Below the pieces are notes generated by a model. That model was not told the DNA's origin and did not search any database. It was given only the letters and a program-made list of their open reading frames with translations. Below, piece by piece: positions 1 through 5,171 of a DNA stretch of 11,859 nt (positions within the stretch are counted from its first letter, which is position 1; each line of letters begins with the position of its first letter). Source of the stretch: Nitrospirota bacterium (GTDB taxonomy: Bacteria; Nitrospirota_A; Leptospirillia; Leptospirillales; Leptospirillaceae). The position numbers and the translations under genes were made by a program. The stretch spans positions 1 to 11,859 of the forward strand of contig JAKCDE010000031.1 of the NCBI GenBank assembly GCA_021838585.1, written 5' to 3'.

Positions 1-54
1 GAGGACGTTGGGGATGCGGATGACCGCGGTTCCGGAACTGGCATGGACAGACAT
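1..54 (-). CDS. AbrB/MazE-type antitoxin, N-terminal fragment (runs off the window)
   Basis: Only the first 18 codons are inside the window. The minus-strand reading from ATG at 54 gives MSVHASSGTAVIRIPNVL. The segment SGTAVIRIP resembles the swapped-hairpin AbrB/MazE signature (GNSxAVRIPK), which in that family forms the DNA-binding barrel of a dimeric antitoxin or transition-state regulator. A GAGG ribosome site lies five bases upstream of this ATG and favours it over an overlapping ATG at 58 in another frame. A perfect TATAAT -10 box lies about 50 bases upstream on the same strand. If the family is right, a toxin gene such as a MazF or PIN-domain nuclease would be expected next, beyond position 1. 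The call rests on a very short peptide. Confidence 0.45.
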   Translation of the reverse strand, partial: MSVHASSGTAVIRIPNVL

Positions 55-103
55 TCATTCCTCGGGAAGTTGGGTCGACGCGGAATCAGCAGTTGACCTT
101 CCG

Positions 104-132
104 ATTATAGTGGGAATTTTTCCAAACGGAAA
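104..132 (-). promoter_or_regulatory. Promoter for the AbrB-like fragment
   Basis: Read on the minus strand, positions 109-104 are TATAAT, a perfect -10 hexamer. A weak -35 (TTTCCG, 132-127) lies 17 bases upstream. Transcription would start near position 97, leaving a leader of about 43 bases that carries the GAGG site before the ATG at 54. The weak -35 could suit a gene that is activated or autoregulated. Confidence 0.4.
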
Positions 133-181
133 GGGAGGATCTTCCCGCCCTTGAAATTTGCGGGATTTCCCGGGGTTGTCC

Positions 182-209
182 TTGTTTTTGAAAAAAGCCG
201 ATATATTAT
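182..209 (+). promoter_or_regulatory. Weak candidate promoter for mltD
   Basis: TTGTTT (182-187) and TATTAT (204-209) are separated by 16 bases inside an AT-rich patch, in otherwise GC-rich DNA. The start point would lie near 216, giving a leader of about 250 bases before mltD. The match to consensus is partial. The AT-rich patch itself is the main support. Confidence 0.25.
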
Positions 210-265
210 TTGAAATGTGATCGTTATTCGTGTAAACTTCGGCTCGGAATTTTACGAGTCGACCG

Positions 266-291
266 GTCAGTTCGATTCGTCAGTTCGATTC
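266..291. repeat. 13-bp direct tandem repeat in the mltD leader
   Basis: The unit GTCAGTTCGATTC occurs twice, back to back, at 266-278 and 279-291, and a G follows each copy. It lies in the untranslated region between the candidate mltD promoter and the gene. It could be a slippage duplication or a paired binding site on one DNA face spacing; nothing else decides between these. Confidence 0.6.
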
Positions 292-468
292 GGGAACGCC
301 TTGGTGGCACGAATCGCTTTTTTCCCTGACCTTCCGGATCTCCGGAAGGATGGAGGTTAAAGTCGGGGTTTCGACAGGATGCCCCTGGACGGATTCTGAT
401 ATCTCCCTGTATCGGGAGTCTGTTCGAAGTCATTGGCCGGTCTTTCCGGTTTGCGTCGAGGAGGCGTG

Positions 469-1878
469 ATGAATTCACTCAATCGGACGTTGGGTGGCGT
501 GGGTGCCGCTCTTGCCTTGGCTGCCCTTTCGGCCTGCGCAACGCAAGGGGCTTCCCCGTCAGCAAGCACTCCGGTCGTTCAGGTGAAAAAAACGACCCAG
601 CCCATTCTGGCAAGGATATTCCCCTTTATCGGCCACAAGAATGCGGCTCCCTCCGTTCCTCCCAAGACCACGCCCGTCCCGCAGCCACCGGTCGTTGCGG
701 CCCTCCCTGAAAAACCCCCGGCTCCGGTCCTCTTCTCCACGCTCCCGGACGATCCGAGCATCCAGCTTTACATCGACTATTTTCAGTACGCCGACCATCG
801 TCGCTTCAAGGAATGGCTCGAGCGCTCCCACGAGTATCTTCCCTATATCCAGCAGACGTTCCGGGAGATGGGCCTTCCGGAAGATCTGGCCTACGTCTCC
901 CTCATCGAAAGCGGTTTCAGTGCCAGGGCCTATTCGCGGACGGGGGCAGCCGGACTCTGGCAGTTCATGAGGGGAACGGGGGTCAAGTATGGCCTCAAGG
1001 TCAACTGGTGGATCGACCAGCGCAGGGATCCGATCCTGGCAACCCGTTCGGCAGGCCAGTATCTCAAGGACCTCCACGACGAGTTCGACTCCTGGGAACT
1101 CGCACTCGCGGCCTACAATGCGGGGGAGGGCCGGGTCGCCAATGCCGTCTCCCGTGTCGGGACGAAGGACTACTGGAAGCTCAGGAAGACCCGGGCCTTT
1201 TCATCGGAAACCCGGAACTACGTCCCCAAGATGATCGCCGCCATGACGATCGCGAAGGATCCGGCTAAGTACGGCTTCACCGATCTCGCCTATCATCCGG
1301 CTGTCGTCGTTCGCCAGGAGGAGATCCACAGGTCCGTGGAGATCCGGGCGCTGGCCAAAGCCATGAACATGTCCGTTTCCGAGTTTCTTGTCTACAACCC
1401 CCAGTTCATCCGCTGGGCGACTCCGCCCCGGCTTCCGTCCGTGACGGTCAACGTCCCGGCGGAGGCAGCGGAGGAGTTCGCGAAACGGCTTGCGGGCCTT
1501 CCCGTGAGCGGTGTCAATCCGGACGTTCCCGTCTACCGTGTGGAGTCGGGGGATTCCCTCTGGTCCATCGCCCACCGCTTCCATGTCCCCCTCCGGGAGC
1601 TTGTCGCGGTCAATCGTCTGAAATCACGCCATCTCCGTTTGCGCCAGAAGCTGGTCATTCCAGAGACCGGAACGAGCGGCCCCGTCCGGATTGCTTCGCG
1701 AAGCTCCTATCGCCACGTGTCGGCCGGCTGGATCGACCATCGCATTCGCCGGGGGGACTCGCTCTCTCTCCTGGCCCATCACTACCGGACATCGGTTCGG
1801 GAAATCCTTGCCAAGAATCACCTCCGTTCTTCCCGCATCCTGCGGGTGGGGGACCACATCATGATTCCCTCACGCTGA
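469..1878 (+). CDS. mltD: Membrane-bound lytic murein transglycosylase D-like lipoprotein with two LysM domains
   Basis: This enzyme cleaves the MurNAc-GlcNAc bond of peptidoglycan, leaving 1,6-anhydromuramic ends, during wall remodelling. The ATG at 469 has GAGGAGG four bases upstream; a TTG at 433 in frame is less likely because the signal peptide starts at 469. The product has 469 residues. A lipoprotein signal ends in LSAC with the lipidated Cys at residue 23. A Pro/Ala-rich linker follows, to about residue 115. The SLT domain spans roughly 126-240, with catalytic Glu147 in IESGFS, GLWQFM at 162-167 and AYNAGEG at 215-221, all family signatures. Two LysM peptidoglycan-binding modules lie at about 355-399 (YRVESGDSLWSIA) and 424-468 (RRGDSLSLLA). 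Length and domain order match MltD of E. coli. It stands alone, without an obvious operon partner. Confidence 0.95.
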   Translation: MNSLNRTLGGVGAALALAALSACATQGASPSASTPVVQVKKTTQPILARIFPFIGHKNAAPSVPPKTTPVPQPPVVAALPEKPPAPVLFSTLPDDPSIQLYIDYFQYADHRRFKEWLERSHEYLPYIQQTFREMGLPEDLAYVSLIESGFSARAYSRTGAAGLWQFMRGTGVKYGLKVNWWIDQRRDPILATRSAGQYLKDLHDEFDSWELALAAYNAGEGRVANAVSRVGTKDYWKLRKTRAFSSETRNYVPKMIAAMTIAKDPAKYGFTDLAYHPAVVVRQEEIHRSVEIRALAKAMNMSVSEFLVYNPQFIRWATPPRLPSVTVNVPAEAAEEFAKRLAGLPVSGVNPDVPVYRVESGDSLWSIAHRFHVPLRELVAVNRLKSRHLRLRQKLVIPETGTSGPVRIASRSSYRHVSAGWIDHRIRRGDSLSLLAHHYRTSVREILAKNHLRSSRILRVGDHIMIPSR

Positions 1879-1894
1879 TCGTCTTCCCCTAGGC

Positions 1895-1938
1895 AGGCCC
1901 GGGGCGGTCTCGCGCAAACTAAGCTTCGGGCCTTTCCT
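1895..1938 (+). terminator. Possible weak terminator after mltD
   Basis: AGGCCCG (1895-1901) can pair with CGGGCCT (1927-1933), and a pyrimidine-rich tail (TTCCTG) follows. The loop is 25 bases and the T-run is poor, so this is at best an inefficient intrinsic terminator. It sits between the mltD stop and the cold-shock promoter. Confidence 0.3.
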
Positions 1939-1945
1939 GATTCTC

Positions 1946-1974
1946 TTGACAAATATTATTCCTCGCGTTAAAAT
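1946..1974 (+). promoter_or_regulatory. Strong sigma-70-type promoter of the cold-shock gene
   Basis: A perfect -35 box TTGACA (1946-1951) and TAAAAT (1969-1974) are separated by exactly 17 bases. The spacer is AT-rich. The start point would be near 1981, giving a leader of about 133 bases before the ATG at 2114. This is one of the two best promoter matches in the window and fits an abundant cold-shock protein. Confidence 0.8.
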
Positions 1975-1980
1975 GCCGAT

Positions 1981-2113
1981 CGTGGGGTTTAATAATGGTT
2001 GCCCAATGTGATGTCCTGAAGAGGGTTCCGATGGGAAGCTTCTTCCGGGTGATCGCGTGCAGGGCGTGACCCCATGTCAGGTAACTATAATAGATTCAAC
2101 CGGAGGTATTCGA
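1981..2113 (+). promoter_or_regulatory. Long 5' leader of the cold-shock mRNA
   Basis: No coding frame with a ribosome site is seen between the promoter and the ATG. The leader can fold locally, for example GGAAG-CTT-CTTCC around 2034-2046. Long structured leaders act as temperature-responsive elements in cspA of E. coli; the same role here is an inference from length and position. A second -10-like TATAAT lies at 2086-2091 without a good -35, and could give a very short alternative leader. Confidence 0.45.
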
Positions 2114-2314
2114 ATGGCAAAAGGTAAAGTCAAGTGGTTCAACGCCAACAAGGGTTACGGGTTCATCTCCCAGGAAAATGGCGAAGACATCTTCGTTCAC
2201 TATTCCGCTATCCAGACCCAGGGTTTCAAGACCCTCGACGAAGGACAGGCTGTTGAGTTCGAGATCACCCAGGGCCCCAAGGGACCGCAGGCAGCCAACG
2301 TCACCAAGGACTAG
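2114..2314 (+). CDS. cspA: Cold-shock protein, single CSD nucleic-acid-binding domain
   Basis: The 66-residue product is one complete cold-shock domain, a five-stranded OB-fold that binds single-stranded RNA and DNA and melts RNA structure. It starts [17 protein letters not shown], as in typical CspA/CspE proteins. RNP1 is KGYGFI, and the RNP2 motif is IFVHYSAI in place of the usual VFVHFSAI. The tail GPQAANV is also typical. The start at 2114 is set by GGAGG at 2102-2106, seven bases upstream; an in-frame ATG at 2057 would add a non-homologous extension. The gene is monocistronic, with its own promoter, long leader and downstream terminator. The paralog letter (cspA, cspE and so on) cannot be fixed from sequence alone. 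Confidence 0.96.
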   Translation: MAKGKVKWFNANKGYGFISQENGEDIFVHYSAIQTQGFKTLDEGQAVEFEITQGPKGPQAANVTKD

Positions 2315-2403
2315 CCTGTAGGGGAGTGTAAGACTGATGTTCCTGCGGCGACTTTTATCATCGAGGTAAAGACAGTACCTTAAGGTTGAAAAGCACGGCT
2401 AGG

Positions 2404-2433
2404 ATCAAAAGTCATTATACATACTCTTTTGAT
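2404..2433. repeat. Inverted repeat in the 3' region of the cold-shock transcript
   Basis: ATCAAAAG (2404-2411) and CTTTTGAT (2426-2433) form a perfect 8-bp stem with a 14-base AT-rich loop, just before the strong terminator hairpin. It lies in about 130 non-coding bases between the cold-shock stop codon and the terminator. It may stabilise the mRNA end or belong to a small RNA derived from the 3' region. Confidence 0.5.
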
Positions 2434-2445
2434 ACGATAATTCGA

Positions 2446-2476
2446 GGAGAGCCCCGAAAGGGGTTCTCCTTTTTTT
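2446..2476 (+). terminator. Intrinsic terminator of the cold-shock gene
   Basis: GGAGAGCCCC (2446-2455) and GGGGTTCTCC (2460-2469) form a 10-bp stem with one G-U pair, capped by a GAAA tetraloop. Seven T residues follow (2470-2476). This is a textbook rho-independent terminator. It leaves only 46 bases before gspH, so the pseudopilin genes must use read-through or a promoter not recognised here. Confidence 0.93.
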
Positions 2477-2522
2477 ACGGCACGATCTTCTTCGGCGACC
2501 GCCGACCCATCGGGAGGAATCC

Positions 2523-3104
2523 ATGACGCACGGAAGAGCTTCTTCTGCCGCAGGATTCACGCTCCTCGAGATCATGGTGGTCCTTTTCATCGTCTCTCTC
2601 GTGGCGCTTCTCATCGCCCCGAAGCTCTCCTTCCGAAAGTCCGACGGCCTCGCGCACTCGACACGATTGATCGTGCGGGAGATTCGGGATCTCCAGTGGA
2701 AAGCCATTTCGACCCAAAGAATGGTCCGTCTCGAATACGATCTGGACCGGGGGCGGATTTCCGCGAGCGAACTGGCCCCCTCCGGAAATCTGATCGCGCT
2801 TTCGGGGCCGGAGGATCGCCCCTTCCGCCTCCCGAAGGGGGTTCGCCTCTCCCGGATCGCGGTCCTGCATGAGGGAAAAGTGCGGGACGGAAAAACCTTC
2901 ACCCAGTTCTTTCCGAGCGGTGCGGTCGAATCCACGACGATTTCCCTGAGAGACAGCCTCGACCGGCGCATGACCGTCGTGATCCGGCCCATTACGGGAC
3001 GGATCCGGATCTATAAAGGAGACTACCAGGAAAAGACAGTCCCTTCATTTTATGGGCCCCCAAGCGGAGAGATCCCCTCTTTGGACAGCGCCGATGACCA
3101 GTAG
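2523..3104 (+). CDS. gspH: Type II secretion minor pseudopilin GspH-like (GspH/FimT)
   Basis: This 193-residue protein carries a class III prepilin leader, MTHGRASSAAG, cut before Phe12 in G-FTLLE. Glu16 is the conserved position-5 glutamate of mature pilins. A hydrophobic helix follows (residues 12-33, FTLLEIMVVLFIVSLVALL), then a soluble, beta-rich C-terminal domain. GspH joins the tip of the periplasmic pseudopilus that pushes substrates through the outer-membrane secretin. GGGAGGA at 2512-2518 lies just before the ATG. The gene opens a run of three overlapping prepilin-like genes, and the H-I-J order matches type II secretion operons. A type IV pilus FimT-like role is the main alternative, because the globular domain is too divergent to settle by eye. 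Confidence 0.75.
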   Translation: MTHGRASSAAGFTLLEIMVVLFIVSLVALLIAPKLSFRKSDGLAHSTRLIVREIRDLQWKAISTQRMVRLEYDLDRGRISASELAPSGNLIALSGPEDRPFRLPKGVRLSRIAVLHEGKVRDGKTFTQFFPSGAVESTTISLRDSLDRRMTVVIRPITGRIRIYKGDYQEKTVPSFYGPPSGEIPSLDSADDQ

Positions 3105-3483
3105 GAGTCGCCGGCCGGGAAGATCGGAGGGAGGGTTCACCCTGATCGAGGTCATGGTCGCCCTCTTCATTTTCTCCGTGGCGGTCCTGACACTTCTCGC
3201 CGCGCGCTCCCAGACGGTCAGAACGAACGACGAAGTGCAGCTGCGGCTCAGGATGGTCGATCTCGCGAACATGAAGCTGGCCGAAATCGTGGCCCGGGGC
3301 TTCGTTCCGCCCGGCACTCTGAAGGGACGGTTCAAGGCCCCTTACCGGGATTATCGGTGGGTGGAGGAGGTCTCTCCCTCTCCCGTCCCCATCGTCAGGC
3401 AAGTCCGGCTGACGGTGACCCACGGAAAAAATGCCGAAGCCCGCTCCTTCTCTCTGGTGACCTATGTCTCCAACATCCCCTGA
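3094..3483 (+). CDS. gspI: Type II secretion minor pseudopilin GspI-like
   Basis: The 129-residue product has a basic leader (MTSRSRRPGRSEGG) cleaved before Phe15 in GG-FTLIE, with Glu19 at mature position 5 and a hydrophobic helix (VMVALFIFSVAVLTLL). The following segment, DLANMKLAEIVARG, resembles the GspI core helix where A.N.. ..E motifs are typical. Size also fits GspI. The ATG at 3094 is preferred over ATG 3052 because it gives a normal short leader; it overlaps the end of gspH by 11 bases. No clear ribosome site precedes it, which suggests translational coupling to gspH. In the family, GspI nucleates the GspI-J-K tip complex of the pseudopilus. Confidence 0.8.
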   Translation: MTSRSRRPGRSEGGFTLIEVMVALFIFSVAVLTLLAARSQTVRTNDEVQLRLRMVDLANMKLAEIVARGFVPPGTLKGRFKAPYRDYRWVEEVSPSPVPIVRQVRLTVTHGKNAEARSFSLVTYVSNIP

Positions 3484-4195
3484 CAACTCAGGGGGGAAGG
3501 CCGCCCCGACACCTCTCTCCGATCGCGGCTTCACACTTCTCGAGGTCCTCGTGGCCTTCGGGATCCTGTCGGTGATCCTGGGCCTTCTTTTTGTGGCGAT
3601 CCACCAGACGGAGCGGACCATCGGGGCCGTCGAGTCGGGAAGCCGGTTTGAACGAAAGATGGAAATTCTCAGATATCTCCTGCGCGAGGAGCTGTTGGGC
3701 GCCTACCTGAACCAGAACGATCCCCTGACCCTCTTTATCGGCTTTCCGAATCACCTCCATGGACGCGACACCGACTCCCTCATGTTCACGACCCTGGCCC
3801 AGACAAGGCTGTCCCAGTCCTCACCCGTCTCCCATCTCGAGGGGGTCCAGTACATTCTCTTCAGAAGTCCTGAAAGCGCTCTTTTCACCCTCGTCCACGA
3901 GCAGAACACCAATCTGCTGACCTACGGAACGCAGGCGGTCATCCCCGAAAAGCTTTTAGGGGACGTGTGGTCTCTCAGGATCCGGTACTTTGACGGAATG
4001 CTCTGGACAGACCGATGGAACTCCGTCCAAACCCACGCCCTTCCCCTCTTGACGCGATTCGACATCGTCGTCGAGGACAAAAAGGGCAAGAAGGAGCATT
4101 TTTTTGAGGAAGTTCAGATTCCACAGTCGACGCTGAATCAGAATCAGGGAGGAGGAAACGAGATCCCGGAGGGATCCGGGTCCACCGGGAACTAG
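3464..4195 (+). CDS. gspJ: Type II secretion minor pseudopilin GspJ-like
   Basis: The 243-residue product starts 20 bases before the gspI stop, again without a clear ribosome site, which suggests coupled translation. The leader is 22 residues (ending SDRG), cut before Phe23 in G-FTLLE, with Glu27 at mature position 5 and a hydrophobic helix (VLVAFGILSVILGLLFVAI). A long soluble domain follows, with the GspJ-like stretch FERKMEILRYLLREEL after the helix. The C-terminus is Gly/Asn/Glu-rich and looks disordered. GspJ partners GspI and GspK at the pseudopilus tip, but no gspK follows: the next gene is convergent and its stop codon overlaps this one. The GspJ call rests on gene order, size and N-terminus. 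Confidence 0.75.
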   Translation: MSPTSPDNSGGKAAPTPLSDRGFTLLEVLVAFGILSVILGLLFVAIHQTERTIGAVESGSRFERKMEILRYLLREELLGAYLNQNDPLTLFIGFPNHLHGRDTDSLMFTTLAQTRLSQSSPVSHLEGVQYILFRSPESALFTLVHEQNTNLLTYGTQAVIPEKLLGDVWSLRIRYFDGMLWTDRWNSVQTHALPLLTRFDIVVEDKKGKKEHFFEEVQIPQSTLNQNQGGGNEIPEGSGSTGN

Positions 4196-4371
4196 GAGCG
4201 TTCGGGGTGGCCGGATTGGGGATTTTGTTCCTTTGGGGAGTGGAGCGCCAGATCTTTGAAGTCTTGCCAGCAGGAAGAGCAGATATAAAGGCCTGCTTCC
4301 CGGCTGGAGGTCACAGATGACACCCTGTCACAAATTTCGCACTCGACAAGGAACGTTTTTGCAGTCTGCAT
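4192..4371 (-). CDS. Small four-cysteine (zinc-ribbon-like) protein
   Basis: A 59-residue protein is read on the minus strand from ATG at 4371 to TAG at 4192-4194. It holds two CxxC knuckles, CEIC at residues 11-14 and CSSC at 31-34, separated by 16 residues, the arrangement of a small zinc ribbon. The second is followed by Trp and an acidic-basic helix (WQDFKDLAL), and the tail (residues 45-59) is polar and probably disordered. Support that it is real: GAGG five bases upstream of the ATG, a TTGACA/TAGAAT promoter just upstream, and a terminator separating it from the preceding minus-strand gene. Its stop codon overlaps the convergent gspJ stop. It has no signal peptide, so it is probably cytoplasmic. 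Metal binding is inferred; partner and function are unknown. Confidence 0.72.
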   Translation of the reverse strand: MQTAKTFLVECEICDRVSSVTSSREAGLYICSSCWQDFKDLALHSPKEQNPQSGHPERS

Positions 4372-4401
4372 AAACGCCTCGCTTTCTTTGGTGCATCCAT
4401 C

Positions 4402-4431
4402 ATTCTACGGAGAGCGGGTTGTCCCTGTCAA
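4402..4431 (-). promoter_or_regulatory. Strong promoter of the four-cysteine mini-gene
   Basis: On the minus strand TTGACA (4431-4426) and TAGAAT (4407-4402) are separated by 18 bases. Transcription would start near 4395, giving a short leader of about 24 bases containing the GAGG ribosome site. The -35 box is perfect and lies inside an inverted repeat (4423-4436), which suggests repression. Confidence 0.75.
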
Positions 4432-4436
4432 CAGGG
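4423..4436. promoter_or_regulatory. Operator-like inverted repeat over the -35 box
   Basis: CCCTGT (4423-4428) and ACAGGG (4431-4436) are perfect inverted arms separated by two bases, and they cover the whole TTGACA box. A dimeric regulator bound here would block RNA polymerase. The arms are short, so chance is possible; the exact overlap with a strong -35 is the argument. Confidence 0.4.
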
Positions 4437-4440
4437 CGAC

Positions 4441-4479
4441 AAAAAGTGAACACCTTTGCCTTATAGAAGAAAGGTGTTC
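4441..4479 (-). terminator. Intrinsic terminator of the minus-strand beta-rich protein gene
   Basis: GAACACCTTT (4448-4457) and AAAGGTGTTC (4470-4479) are perfect 10-base arms with a 12-base loop. Read on the minus strand the stem is followed by AC and five T residues (4445-4441). It lies about 165 bases after the stop of the gene at 4644-5171 and just before the promoter of the mini-gene, so it insulates the two. Confidence 0.75.
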
Positions 4480-4625
4480 CGTGGGGGGTAAAGAAGGCTT
4501 CGGCTTCGGAATACCAAGAGACAACAAGCCCCTCCTTTCGAGACGCCTTTTCCCTCAAGCGTCAGAAACCGTGATGCCGGAGAGGGCGATGGCGGAGGGG
4601 CAGACGTGACTCGGATCGATTTCCT

Positions 4626-4649
4626 CCAGGATTACAGCCAGGATTACAG
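4626..4649. repeat. 12-bp tandem duplication across a stop codon
   Basis: CCAGGATTACAG occurs twice in tandem, at 4626-4637 and 4638-4649. The right copy contains the minus-strand stop codon (TAA, 4646-4644) of the beta-rich protein. Because the unit is 12 bases, the left copy repeats the same TAA in frame after three codons, giving two stops in tandem. Confidence 0.7.
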
Positions 4650-5171
4650 ATGGACTCCGAGGGTGAGGGGGAAGTAGAGGAAGGTCCCGTTCCCGTAGTT
4701 CGTTCCGGGAATGATGGCCAGCTTGAATTCGGCGAAGACCCGCGTGAAGGAATAGCCGACGCCGATGTCGTAATAGGACTGGGTGGAGGATCCTCCGGGA
4801 TAGAAGGAGGGGACGACCCCGACGTCCGCCACTCCGTAGAAATCTCCCGGAGATCCCTCGGTGAACCGGTATCCTCCTCCGACCGTCACCGGAAGAAGAA
4901 AGATCCCGGGGGCCACGAAGTTGACGACCTGGACACCGCCGCGAACGAAGAAGGATCCGGTGACGAAGACGTTCCAGTCGACCCCTCCTCCCCATCCCTG
5001 GCCGAAAGAGTAGGGGGAATTGGAACCCGGAACCGCTCCCGGTATATACTCACCGAAGATATCGGGAAGTTCGTCGGCAAAGGCTGTGGCCTTGCCGGAG
5101 GGCGTCGCAAGGAGAAGGGAGGCAAGGAAAACAATGGCCAGAATACCTCGAGACAAAAGGGACTTTTCGAT
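4644..5171 (-). CDS. Exported beta-rich protein, probable outer-membrane barrel (start uncertain)
   Basis: From the signal peptide onward this is a protein of about 175 residues. The leader (KSLLSRGILAIVFLASLLLA) ends in AFA, with cleavage predicted before DELPD. The mature part of about 143 residues alternates Gly/aromatic/hydrophobic residues (GGGYRF, YYDIGVGYSF, FLYFPLTLGVHL), as in small eight-strand-type outer-membrane barrels, though it ends in Leu rather than Phe. The start is a problem. AAGGAG (5183-5178) lies six bases before an ATC codon at 5171, an almost unknown start. TTG at 5156 would be canonical but lies 21 bases past that site. ATGs at 5393 and 5360 would add a long charged extension before the signal. 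No specific family is recognised, and the N-terminus could be misread. Confidence 0.6.
   Translation of the reverse strand: MEKSLLSRGILAIVFLASLLLATPSGKATAFADELPDIFGEYIPGAVPGSNSPYSFGQGWGGGVDWNVFVTGSFFVRGGVQVVNFVAPGIFLLPVTVGGGYRFTEGSPGDFYGVADVGVVPSFYPGGSSTQSYYDIGVGYSFTRVFAEFKLAIIPGTNYGNGTFLYFPLTLGVHL
5020..5048 (+). promoter_or_regulatory. Candidate promoter for the DUF3105-like gene
   Basis: TTGGAA (5020-5025) and TATATA (5043-5048) are separated by 17 bases. The start point near 5055 would give a leader of about 115 bases before ATG 5170. The promoter would lie inside the coding region of the oppositely oriented neighbour, as it must if the two genes are head to head with no gap. Confidence 0.35.

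Larger units (their letters stand above)
55..468. other. Non-coding region between the AbrB-like gene and mltD
   Basis: This stretch of 414 bases separates two divergently transcribed genes. No convincing reading frame was found in it: those present are short, arginine-rich and have no plausible ribosome site. It contains the minus-strand promoter near 104-132, a weaker plus-strand promoter candidate near 182-209, and a 13-base tandem repeat at 266-291. Long leader sequence therefore probably precedes mltD. Confidence 0.55.

Noticed and set aside
144..171. CCCGC/GCGGG hairpin after the AbrB-like region as a terminator
   Set aside because: The stem is only five pairs with no T-run on either strand, and it lies upstream of the minus-strand promoter.
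2386..2418. TTGAAA ... CATTAT as a promoter for gspH
   Set aside because: The spacing is 21 bases, too long for a sigma-70 promoter, and it would be upstream of the strong terminator at 2446-2476.
4626..4649. 12-bp direct repeats as an attachment site or insertion footprint
   Set aside because: They are adjacent, with nothing inserted between them and no integrase or transposase nearby, so a slippage duplication is simpler.
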